From the NCBI GenBank assembly GCA_045629045.1, contig JAZQQM010000036.1:62001-126000 (forward strand): DNA of 64,000 nucleotides. Direction: 5' to 3'. The translations under genes and the position numbers were made by a program. The stretch comes from JAILLW01 sp045629045 (GTDB taxonomy: Bacteria; Bacillota; Clostridia; Lachnospirales; Lachnospiraceae). Under the pieces are notes generated by a model. That model did not search any database and had not been told where the DNA came from. It worked only from the letters and a program-made list of their open reading frames with translations. This document shows positions 54,501 through 61,019 of the stretch, in pieces. Numbering within the stretch: the stretch's first letter is position 1; each line of letters opens with the position of its first letter.

Positions 54501-55121
54501 CCGGTCACCCTCAAGTCCAAGCCGGGAAATTTCACTAAAATCCACACCTACCGGAACCTTTTTAAGAAGCCTGAATTCTTCAATAAGTTCATCTGCCATC
54601 CTGCTTGATTTATCCGGAAACATTTCCTTACGTTCCTGTTTAACAAGGGTCACCTGAAAAGGACTTTCACCAAGTCCGAGACGTAAAAACAAGTAATCCT
54701 CATCCTTTAAAAATCGTGTTGCATCATCACCGGTAAGTAATTCATTGCCCAGAGGATATCTTTCAAACATATACTTAATGTTATCTTCCCTGTAGATAAG
54801 AAGCATATTCCTTAAGTTTTCAAGATATTCTGTGAATTCCGACTCTGATTTATACACTTTTTCCTTATGTTTCTTACGTCTTATAACATAATTGGAAATA
54901 CCCCATATAAGTCCCGTCAAAGCGCTGCCTGCTCCCGTTACCAGTGCCATAAGCATATAATTATTTCCGTTGCTGCCGTATATGCGTGAACTCAAAAGTG
55001 CCATAAGAACAACGGGAACCATAATAGTAAACGAAGGGCCGATTGATAAAATCGCCGGCAAATCATCCCGGGGACTTATTTCCTTGGGAAGCAGAATTTC
55101 AATTATATCAGAATGCAGCAT
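51582..55121 (-). CDS. essC: EssC-like FtsK/SpoIIIE ATPase of type VII-like secretion
   Basis: 1179 residues, shorter than canonical EssC (~1500). Two N-terminal membrane segments (about 30-75) are followed by three FtsK-like ATPase domains: Walker A 'GTTGSGKSELL' near 469 with Walker B 'LILIIDEFAELKKEE', a second 'GSLSTGKSN' near 794, and a third 'GYPGSGRHGL' near 1039 in which Arg replaces the Walker Lys. The FHA-like N-terminal region of EssC is absent and is probably supplied by the separate 104-residue gene just upstream, which overlaps by 14 bases. It is the motor of the locus. Confidence 0.92.
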   Translation of the reverse strand: MLHSDIIEILLPKEISPRDDLPAILSIGPSFTIMVPVVLMALLSSRIYGSNGNNYMLMALVTGAGSALTGLIWGISNYVIRRKKHKEKVYKSESEFTEYLENLRNMLLIYREDNIKYMFERYPLGNELLTGDDATRFLKDEDYLFLRLGLGESPFQVTLVKQERKEMFPDKSSRMADELIEEFRLLKKVPVGVDFSEISRLGLEGDRNYSGTYEFILEMILKIALSYESSKVKMCLLYDMNNEYQNRLYETVKFLPHLFLKGTAVRMCAGNEEGGNGIIPELTELIEDSKYILFIFVLNETLLKGENLKEVIYGESAKDIKVITLASQRRFLPVSCRNILKLPEEGLREAYYYEEGNRKSYSKIIVPDKFANVINHHMIGTADMNIRRMISNIEFQNSNEEYIPQNVDFMELFDARKIEEIDIDGHYNNNHSSNRLKVPIGIGTGREKIYLDVHEKFHGPHGLIAGTTGSGKSELLQTYLISLCICYSPREVNFFLIDYKGGGTGNYICNLPHCAGVISNLSGNDIQRAMEAIKAENRRRQQLFSDYGVNHIDAYGDLCKEGVARDVLPHLILIIDEFAELKKEEPEFMQQIISLAAVGRSLGIHLILATQKPQGVVDDKIWSNSKFRLCLKVQDKQDSMDMLHRKEAAYLRAPGECYMQIGNDEYLRCFKAGYCGGIYYKGVRRNETSLVLETGNRITASSPSGNKDDTLLEYLVNYVNQYCRENGYEKAKLLWMDELPTRIGLNGNEMKLCKPFEPIVELGIYDDPACVLQDKAHYRPVSDGHLVVAGSLSTGKSNVLKCIIAQIRACPFLLVSMSESDLNYAAKCPNCLGMLSNAEGIPIFLYHLSRLNTKQETVHFVLIDNFASFYKLLSEEEAQVVLQAIREGIGNNIYYVLTGSMLSDFPTKIYSKIKTALCLEMNDKYQYCDIMRSFRLNVLPKGGVQGRCLYKVGDRILETQIYDATEAFERTINGDLTAESCQKLPMYQPNVTPLEMIEAFRNEKACNRDIMPIGYSLKSGYIRGIDIAHKGSFIISGYPGSGRHGLMANIKMMIDYFPLSVRNNVIFIDDMSDADLVNKLLPDHCLPGDKYIIAIVNSQSLSELILNPVFKEMISYGEGIHLGPNASSQRVIALDDLSYKELSMKSAPGVGFMRLHSRNRTIKIKIPYEKKEGDWDDYD

Positions 55122-55422
55122 AGCTACGCCTTAATGCGACTTTCATATCACCTTCGTACGCATGCAGCAGCAATGTCTGACCCAGATAATAAATCCACAG
55201 CCCGTCAATTCTTATTTCATCGCCGTACTTAAGTATTCGCTCTTCACCATCGCTTATCTGTCTGTAACAGTAAGAATCCTCCTTAGGATAAAGATATGCA
55301 TATTTTTCGGGAATTCTGTTATGAAATTGATAAAAGATATCACTCTTGTAGGAGGAACCGATTACAAGTCCCGGCTTGTTCTTGAGTGAAATAACCTCGG
55401 GAGAAGTCAATGTAAATGCCAA
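55108..55422 (-). CDS. FHA-like domain protein (split EssC N-terminus)
   Basis: 104 residues with the layout of one FHA-like domain of EssC ('PGLVIGSSYKSDIFYQF', 'GEERILKYGDEIRIDGLWIYY'). Start is TTG at 55422, preceded by AAGGAGTG. In canonical type VIIb systems such domains are fused to EssC; here they are a separate polypeptide. FHA domains can bind phospho-Thr, but the key binding residues are not clearly conserved, as in EssC. Confidence 0.72.
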   Translation of the reverse strand: MAFTLTSPEVISLKNKPGLVIGSSYKSDIFYQFHNRIPEKYAYLYPKEDSYCYRQISDGEERILKYGDEIRIDGLWIYYLGQTLLLHAYEGDMKVALRRSYAAF

Positions 55423-55462
55423 CTAATCACTCCTTACTTAAAAATTATAAAAATCGGATAAT

Positions 55463-55562
55463 GCTCTGAACCGAGCCTAATGAATTAAAAGACAGCTAAC
55501 TGCCGTCAAAAGATTCAGCTGAATTGATTATGATATTACCACCGACATTTAGTAGGTGTCAA
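55463..55562 (-). promoter_or_regulatory. Promoter and leader of the secretion operon
   Basis: Minus-strand TTGACA (55557-55562) and TAATAT (55533-55538) are separated by 18 bases with a TGG before the -10. A palindrome ATTCAGCTGAAT lies near the expected start of transcription. The leader hairpin GCTC-GGTTCA-GAGC (55463-55476) is copy B of the hairpin at 33673-33686. Confidence 0.65.
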
Positions 55563-55576
55563 CGAAAAGATTGGAT

Positions 55577-55606
55577 AAAAAAACGCCTATTTTCAGGCGT
55601 TTTTAT
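55577..55606 (-). terminator. Terminator after flavin reductase gene
   Basis: Inverted repeat AAAAACGCCT / AGGCGTTTTT with a 6-base loop, flanked by A- and T-runs on both sides, lies about 12 bases after the stop at 55619. Confidence 0.85.
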
Positions 55607-55618
55607 AGAATCCATATT

Positions 55619-56182
55619 TTAATTTTTCTTAACGGAATAACCAAACTTTCCGACATATTCTCCAAGGGTAAAATATTCTCCGTGGGAATATGCCACAAGG
55701 TCTGTATCATTAAGATTAAACTTACCGGACTCGTCCATATATTTTTCATCCACAGACACATTAACAACTTCTGCGATAAACATATCATGGGACCCCAGTT
55801 CTTTTATTTCCTTTACCCTGCATTCCAAAGATAAAGGACTTTCACCTATTGACGGGCACTTAACAACCGCCGATGGCTCAGGAGTAAGATTCATCTCCTT
55901 AAATTTGTCTACATCACGTCCCGACTTAACTCCGCAATAATCTGTTGCAAAAGTTATATCTTTGTTCACGAGATTTATTACGAACTCCCCTGTTTCTTTA
56001 ATTATCGGATAAGAATATCGTTCCTTCCTTATGGATACAGATACCATAACAGGGTCCGAGCATATTGTGCCTGCCCATGCTACCGTTATAATATTGGGCT
56101 TTTCCCCGTCTCGCTGGCAGCTAAGCATCACAACCGGCAAAGGATACAGCATATTTCCGGGTTTCCAGTTTTGTCTTGACAT
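55619..56182 (-). CDS. Flavin reductase (flavoredoxin-like)
   Basis: 187 residues of the FMN-binding split-barrel family. 'PLPVVMLSCQRDGEKPNIITVAWAGTICSDP' region, 'SYPIIKETGEFVINL' and 'SLECRVKEI' are typical of flavoredoxin or flavin reductase-like proteins. The ATG at 56182 ('MSRQNWKPGN') follows GAAAGG. The gene overlaps the plus-strand promoter of tRNA-Leu. Physiological electron partner unknown. Confidence 0.88.
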   Translation of the reverse strand: MSRQNWKPGNMLYPLPVVMLSCQRDGEKPNIITVAWAGTICSDPVMVSVSIRKERYSYPIIKETGEFVINLVNKDITFATDYCGVKSGRDVDKFKEMNLTPEPSAVVKCPSIGESPLSLECRVKEIKELGSHDMFIAEVVNVSVDEKYMDESGKFNLNDTDLVAYSHGEYFTLGEYVGKFGYSVKKN

Positions 56183-56204
56183 TGTTTTAATCCTTTCATA
56201 AAAT
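56176..56204 (+). promoter_or_regulatory. Promoter of tRNA-Leu
   Basis: TTGACA (56176-56181) and TAAAAT (56199-56204) are separated by 17 bases, about 14 bases before the tRNA. The -35 overlaps the start codon of the divergent flavin reductase gene. Confidence 0.8.
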
Positions 56205-56217
56205 GTATCTTGTGCTT

Positions 56218-56301
56218 GCAGAAGTGGCGGAATTGGCAGACGCGCATGGTTCAGGTCCATGTGATAGCAATATCATGAGGGTTCAAGTCCCTTCTTCTGC
56301 A
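56218..56301 (+). tRNA. tRNA-Leu (anticodon CAG)
   Basis: 84-base cloverleaf. Acceptor GCAGAAG / CTTCTGC with discriminator A, D arm TGGCGGAATTGGCAGACGC, anticodon stem-loop CATGG-TTCAGGT-CCATG with anticodon CAG, a long variable arm and T arm GGGTTCAAGTCCC. CCA is not encoded. Confidence 0.95.
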
Positions 56302-56307
56302 TAATGT

Positions 56308-56340
56308 GACAGTAGGGGCAATTCCTGCTGTCTTTTTTTT
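56308..56340 (+). terminator. Terminator of tRNA-Leu
   Basis: Hairpin GACAGTAGG / CCTGCTGTC followed by eight T, 6 bases after the tRNA. Its sequence resembles the adjacent REP-like repeat. Confidence 0.9.
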
Positions 56341-56368
56341 GTGACAGTAGGGACGGTTCTTTTGTCAC
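56341..56368. repeat. REP-like palindrome (single copy)
   Basis: An imperfect palindrome beginning GTGACAGTAGGGACGG and ending TTTTGTCAC, containing the GGACGGTTCTTTTGTCAC core also found at 59699-59726 and 59992-60020. Such sequences are often associated with REP-associated tyrosine transposases in Clostridia, though no transposase is in the window. Confidence 0.7.
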
Positions 56369-56394
56369 ATTTTCTATCATATCATAGTATGAAC

Positions 56395-56423
56395 TTGTAG
56401 TTAATATACATTAGATTTATAAT
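56395..56423 (+). promoter_or_regulatory. Promoter of the acidic protein gene
   Basis: TTGTAG (56395-56400) and TATAAT (56418-56423) are separated by exactly 17 bases, about 37 bases before the ATG. Confidence 0.65.
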
Positions 56424-56458
56424 ATCGATATATGGTCTAATTGTAAAAGGGGGAAGCA

Positions 56459-56911
56459 ATGATAGACTACAGACTTAAATCAAAAAGAATCATCAAATGG
56501 TATGAGTATAATATGCAGTATCCCGAAGATGAGAATACTGCGTCTGAGGATGCCGAAGTAAAGGAAGAGGCGCCCGAAGATATTCCGGATGCTGCCGAAG
56601 TACAGGAAACACTCAATACCATGATTGACGAAGAAGAAGAAATCGATCTTGCAACAACAGGTCTTGACGAATCCGATCAGGCTCTTGTGGCCGACATCAT
56701 GGCAAGATTCAAAGAAGCCAAACAGAACACTGTTGACGGTTTATTCTCTAACGCTTCGGATATAGCCGAAATGTCAACCGATAATGATGAATCATCAAAC
56801 ACTTCTTTTGACGATACACCCATGAGTGAAGAAGATTTAATAGCTGCGATTTGTGCACCTAAGCAGGATAATGTGGATGCACTTATCGGCGAAGCCCAAT
56901 CAGACATGTAA
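56459..56911 (+). CDS. Small highly acidic protein of unknown function
   Basis: 150 residues. After a basic N-terminal start ('MIDYRLKSKRIIKWYEYNM') the rest is rich in Asp and Glu and probably unstructured, with two short hydrophobic helical patches ('ALVADIMARFKEAKQNTVDG', 'SEEDLIAAICAPKQDNVDAL'), possibly repeats of one motif. No family recognised. It has its own promoter and a GGGGGAA SD. Its 3' end overlaps the convergent GTPase gene by 12 bases. Confidence 0.65.
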   Translation: MIDYRLKSKRIIKWYEYNMQYPEDENTASEDAEVKEEAPEDIPDAAEVQETLNTMIDEEEEIDLATTGLDESDQALVADIMARFKEAKQNTVDGLFSNASDIAEMSTDNDESSNTSFDDTPMSEEDLIAAICAPKQDNVDALIGEAQSDM

Positions 56912-59677
56912 ATTATTATATTCGCTGATTACGTTGTTTAGGCGTTCTTCCATGGTTTTCAAAAAAGCTTTTGAAGGAATCACACTACATCCATGCCCTA
57001 AAATAATAGTTTGCTCTGCATTATCGGAAGTGGCGACAGTAATGTCATACTTCTTTGAATTGTCGTGTGAGAATTTTTCGATATAACCGTCGGCAGTCTG
57101 AGCCGTTGCAGTATAAACTATATGTATTCTGTTGTAATCAAAAAACTCCGCCTTATGATTCTTTAATTTATAGGCGTCAAAAACAAGTATTATCTCTTCA
57201 TCCGTAAGGGATGCATAATGATCCACCATATCAATAAACTTGTCCCTTGCCCCGTCCACACTTACACTGATTAATTCCTTTATTTCCTCATCCGCATGCA
57301 TGACATTATAGCCGTCTATAAGAAGATACTTATCTTTAGGTGCCGGTTTACGAACATACTTATTTTCCGCCGAATCTGAATCATTTCCGCCTGAAGAACT
57401 GTCCCCTGCATCAGTACCGTATTCACGACGTCTTACCGCGCTTAGCTGCCTGTCTACACTTATACCTTTATGTGCCCTGTAGCCATCCTTCTTATTGGCA
57501 GAAGAAATTCCCTCTATAATCTTATCAATCTCATCGGTTCCTATTGCAATATCAGAATCCGAAGCGTATCTAAGACGGGCTGCGTTGGCACGTGCGGCTT
57601 CCCTGCTGTCATAAGCATCCTTAACCAGGCCGGCCCCGCCCGCCGAATTAAGACATGCACTAACATGCATGTTATCAAACACCTCATACCAGGGCACAAT
57701 ATCTCCTGCCCCATGACGACAAAAAACCGATGAAGAAGGATTATACTTATCAAGGTCCGGATCATACCCTTTGGCCTCTATTATTTCCTCTTCATTATGG
57801 CAGATATCGTATCCGCCCAGAGACAAAGATATACGACCTTCCCCTTTGGTAAAGGCCATTAAATCCGCTCCATAACCATGCATCGTTGCAACAGGAGCAC
57901 GTCCTGTAATGACAGTAATTCCATCGGCACTTTCCGAAACAAACGAAGTACCCTGCATTCTGTCTATATCCGTCATTGCGCGGCCTACATAAGAATCGGG
58001 AAGCTCAAGCGTATAATCGTAATAAGGTTCAAGTAACCTTGACGATGCCTGCATCAGCCCCTGCCTTACTCCTCGATAGGTAGCCTGTCTGAAGTCACCG
58101 CCCTCGGTATGCTTGGTATGGGCCTTGCCGCCAATAACCGTAATCTTCATATCGGTAATAGGTGCCCCGGTTAAAACACCTCGATGAATTCGTTCATTAA
58201 GGTGAGTCATTATAAGTCGCTGCCAGTTAAGATCAAGTTCATCCTCGGAAACATCCGTATCAAACTGCATTCCCTCGCCTCTTGGAAGAGGTTCAAGTTT
58301 AAGATGCACCTCCGCATAATGGCGAAGGGGCTCAAAATGACCGACACCCTCCACAACATCCTCGATTGTCTCAAGGTATGTTATCTTACCCGTGTCAAAA
58401 GATATGGGTAGTCCGAATCTGTCCAGCATAATACGCTTTAGTATCTGTGTCTGGACTTCCCCCATAAGATATACTTTTATTTCATGATGTTCTTCATCAT
58501 AGGCTACCTGTAATTCCGGCAGTTCCTCTTCGACTGTTCGAAGCATGGCAAGAACCTGCACATTATCAAATTCCTTAGGGAATTTCACCGCATAGGAAAG
58601 CACCGGGTTAAGATGCATCGCCTTTAATACATCATCGGTTGCACTATCCTTATCATAGAATTTTCCCGACTTAAATTCGTTGTCTCCGGGTATCGTTATA
58701 ACATCACCTGTTAGCGCAGTATCCGTATTTTCATATGCGTTTCCGCTGTACTGTCTTAATTCATTAACCTTAATTCCCCCCAGGAATTCTTTAACCTTAA
58801 GGCTTCCGCTTACTATCTTAAAATGGCTTAGCTTAACACCTTTATTATCATATGAACACTTATAGCAATATGCTTTAAATGCCTTTGCGGACAAAGATAT
58901 ACTTTTATCATCCGTTGCAACAGCCAGATTGTTTGCATATTGCGAAATGAAATTAAGCAGTCTTTGCACTCCGTCATTTTTAAGAGCGCTGCCGCTAAGT
59001 ACCGGGAAAAGATATCGTTTTTTGACAGCATCATATATCTTCTCTTCCCGGATACTTCCCGTTTCCAGATACTCTTCAAGGAGTTCTTCATCCGAAGTTG
59101 CTATGTCTTCGTACGGATAGCTGTATTCTTCGCACATGGTTGCAATATTCTCGTAGGGATAGTTACATACTTCGCCATTCACTGCGCTATCCTGCGGTTT
59201 ATCGCCCGTCATAAAACTGACAGCATTGTCAGAAAGTGTACTCTTGATTTGGTCAAATACCTTGTCAAAAGACACACCGTCCATATCCATTTTATTTATG
59301 AAAATAATAGTAGGAATGTTATAAGATTTAAGAAGTTTAAATAAGGTTTTGGTATGTGCCTTAACCCCTTCGGAGGCACTTACCAGCAAAACCGCCAGGT
59401 CAAGAATTGCCAGGGTTCTTTCCATCTCGACGCCAAAATCCACATGTCCCGGAGTATCAACAAGTATAATATCCGCATCATCATACTTCATTCTGGCAAG
59501 CTTCGAAAAGATAGTAATGCCCCTGTCCTTTTCCATGGAATCCGTATCAAGAAAAGTATCCTTATTGTCCACTCTTCCGATAGACTTAAGAACACCGCAC
59601 TCATAAAGCATTGCTTCTGATAAAGTTGTTTTGCCCGCATCAACATGGGCCAGAATTCCGATGGATAGTTTGCTCAT
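56900..59677 (-). CDS. EF-G/TetM-like ribosomal GTPase fused to a Rae1/YacP-type NYN nuclease
   Basis: 925 residues. The first ~690 are a translational GTPase of the ribosome-protection class: 'GILAHVDAGKTTLSEAML' (G1), 'DRGITIFS' (G2), 'LVDTPGHVDF' (G3), 'FINKMDMDG' (G4), then domains II-V including 'GGKAHTKHTEGGDFRQATYR'. A Ser/Asp-rich linker (~755-775) leads to a NYN nuclease domain from about 780 ('KYLLIDGYNVMHADEE', 'EIILVFDAYKL', 'DITVATSDNAEQTII'). That domain resembles Rae1/YacP, an mRNA endonuclease acting in the ribosomal A site. Fusion suggests ribosome-delivered mRNA cleavage. Tetracycline resistance is not implied. Confidence 0.87.
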   Translation of the reverse strand: MSKLSIGILAHVDAGKTTLSEAMLYECGVLKSIGRVDNKDTFLDTDSMEKDRGITIFSKLARMKYDDADIILVDTPGHVDFGVEMERTLAILDLAVLLVSASEGVKAHTKTLFKLLKSYNIPTIIFINKMDMDGVSFDKVFDQIKSTLSDNAVSFMTGDKPQDSAVNGEVCNYPYENIATMCEEYSYPYEDIATSDEELLEEYLETGSIREEKIYDAVKKRYLFPVLSGSALKNDGVQRLLNFISQYANNLAVATDDKSISLSAKAFKAYCYKCSYDNKGVKLSHFKIVSGSLKVKEFLGGIKVNELRQYSGNAYENTDTALTGDVITIPGDNEFKSGKFYDKDSATDDVLKAMHLNPVLSYAVKFPKEFDNVQVLAMLRTVEEELPELQVAYDEEHHEIKVYLMGEVQTQILKRIMLDRFGLPISFDTGKITYLETIEDVVEGVGHFEPLRHYAEVHLKLEPLPRGEGMQFDTDVSEDELDLNWQRLIMTHLNERIHRGVLTGAPITDMKITVIGGKAHTKHTEGGDFRQATYRGVRQGLMQASSRLLEPYYDYTLELPDSYVGRAMTDIDRMQGTSFVSESADGITVITGRAPVATMHGYGADLMAFTKGEGRISLSLGGYDICHNEEEIIEAKGYDPDLDKYNPSSSVFCRHGAGDIVPWYEVFDNMHVSACLNSAGGAGLVKDAYDSREAARANAARLRYASDSDIAIGTDEIDKIIEGISSANKKDGYRAHKGISVDRQLSAVRRREYGTDAGDSSSGGNDSDSAENKYVRKPAPKDKYLLIDGYNVMHADEEIKELISVSVDGARDKFIDMVDHYASLTDEEIILVFDAYKLKNHKAEFFDYNRIHIVYTATAQTADGYIEKFSHDNSKKYDITVATSDNAEQTIILGHGCSVIPSKAFLKTMEERLNNVISEYNNLHV

Positions 59678-59698
59678 GTGAACAATTATACTATAAAT

Positions 59699-60020
59699 GT
59701 GACACCGGGGACGGTTCTTTTTGTCACACTTTTCAAATTTGATATGTTGCAGAACGGATACAGTATTATCTATTTCACGTCAGCACTCTTGCAGTTCTAA
59801 GTGTTGCCATCAAATATTTCTCTTAACGGCACGGCACCGAACTATTCGCCATCCATGGCTCAGTTAGTTCTTTCACCTGCATCCTGCAGGTTCATGCCTA
59901 ATACTTGCAACACTAAGAACAGCTTACAGAGCGCTTCCTAATGAAATTAATAATACTGTATCCGTTCTTGCATCATAAACAAACCAAAAATGTGACAAAA
60001 AGAACCGTCCCCACTGTCAC
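59699..60020. mobile_element. Foldback/MITE-like element with REP-like ends
   Basis: The ends (59699-59726 and 59992-60020) are inverted copies of the same REP-like palindrome (GTGACA..GGGGACGGTTC..TGTCAC), nearly identical. Inside, nested inverted repeats pair 59749-59769 with 59950-59971 (GAACGGATACAGTATTAT arms) and 59794-59807 with 59907-59920 (GTTCTAAGTGTTGC, one mismatch). Smaller hairpins lie at the centre (CCTGCATCCTGCAGG). No ORF is evident. It occupies the 407-base gap between the GTPase and lipoprotein genes. It is either a non-autonomous element or an RNA-forming structure. Confidence 0.72.
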
Positions 60021-60026
60021 AATTAA

Positions 60027-60054
60027 AAGGAGCATATCAAACGATATGCTCCTT
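60027..60054 (-). terminator. Terminator after the OB-fold lipoprotein gene
   Basis: Perfect 11-bp inverted repeat AAGGAGCATAT / ATATGCTCCTT with a 6-base loop followed on the minus strand by TTTTAATT. Confidence 0.85.
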
Positions 60055-60084
60055 AATTTTGGTTTAATCAATTAAACAATTAAA

Positions 60085-60924
60085 TTACTTAACTGTGATT
60101 GATGTGATGTGAGGGTTAGCTCCGTTGTACCAGTAAAGGAAACCTTCACAGTCGATTGTATCGCCAACCTTTAATTCCTTAGCAGCCTGGTAAACTTCTG
60201 TTTCAGGACCTGTAAGGTAAGCTCTTACTAAGAAAGCGTATGACTCACCGTTAATGTTAACGTTGAAGTATACATCGTTTCCTTCTTCACCTGAACCGTC
60301 CCAGTTGTAAAGCCAGTCAGCTTCGTTACCGTCAGCATCTACTGAAGCTTCTACTACAGCACCTGTAACAGAGAACTTCTGGTTCATGAAATCAGCAAGC
60401 TCGGGCGCTCCGAAGAATTCTGTAATGTCCTGAACGTCAGCTACATATGTATCTCCATCTTCGAATTCGAATGTGCCGTCGATGATTTCAACTTCACCTG
60501 ACCACTCTGACTTAAATCCTGTAACCTTAATTTTGGTTCCGGGAACAAGCTTAGCAGCATCTTCTTCAGCGCAAGCCATATCATAAAGGAAGTAAGCACC
60601 ATCCTGGTCTGCTGAGTAAACAGTAATCTTACCATCCCACCATGAGTTAGCAGCCTGTACATATGTTTCTACTGTAACTTCTGTATCAACAGCAGCTGCC
60701 ATATAGTCATCATATGTCATAACGCCTTCGCCCTTAGCTGCAGGCTGGGCAGCAACTTCTGTTTCAACTTCTTCTACTTCTGCTTCAACAGCTTCTGTAG
60801 CTTCTACGTCTTCTGTAACAGCTTCTGTTTCAGTAGCAGCAGCTGCAGGTTCTTCTGTCTTGCCGCAAGCAGCAAGCATAACCATTGCTGATGCAAGAAC
60901 AGCAACTAATAATGATTTTTTCAT
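60085..60924 (-). CDS. Lipoprotein with tandem OB-fold-like domains
   Basis: 279 residues. Signal peptide with lipobox 'LAAC-GK' (Cys about 20), then a ~45-residue Glu/Ala/Thr-rich linker and two similar ~95-residue beta domains: 'EVTVETYVQAANSWWDGK'..'KIKVTGF' and 'KFSVTGAVVEASVDADG'..'TIDCEGFLYWY'. The strand pattern suggests nucleic-acid/OB-fold type domains as found in secreted Gram-positive proteins; the ligand is unknown. It has its own promoter (TTGCAC at 60992-60997, TATAAT at 60970-60975, spacer 16). Confidence 0.82.
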   Translation of the reverse strand: MKKSLLVAVLASAMVMLAACGKTEEPAAAATETEAVTEDVEATEAVEAEVEEVETEVAAQPAAKGEGVMTYDDYMAAAVDTEVTVETYVQAANSWWDGKITVYSADQDGAYFLYDMACAEEDAAKLVPGTKIKVTGFKSEWSGEVEIIDGTFEFEDGDTYVADVQDITEFFGAPELADFMNQKFSVTGAVVEASVDADGNEADWLYNWDGSGEEGNDVYFNVNINGESYAFLVRAYLTGPETEVYQAAKELKVGDTIDCEGFLYWYNGANPHITSITVK

Positions 60925-60969
60925 AATTCTCCTCCTTTAAAAAAATCATAGTTAATAACAAACAGGTTA

Positions 60970-60997
60970 ATTATACAACTAATCTCATAAAGTGCAA
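60970..60997 (-). promoter_or_regulatory. Promoter of the OB-fold lipoprotein gene
   Basis: TTGCAC (60992-60997) and TATAAT (60970-60975) on the minus strand, spacer 16, about 45 bases before the ATG. Confidence 0.7.
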
Positions 60998-61019
60998 CAC
61001 CTGCCAAAAGTATACAAGT

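Noticed and set aside
56218..56260. Extended N-terminus of the flavin reductase reaching into tRNA-Leu
   Set aside because: The longer frame reads through the antisense of the tRNA; a well-placed SD supports the ATG at 56182.
56900..59677. Tetracycline resistance (tetM/tetW) annotation
   Set aside because: The GTPase is in the ribosome-protection superfamily, but I cannot see the domain IV drug-clearing loops and a nuclease domain is attached; resistance is not supported.
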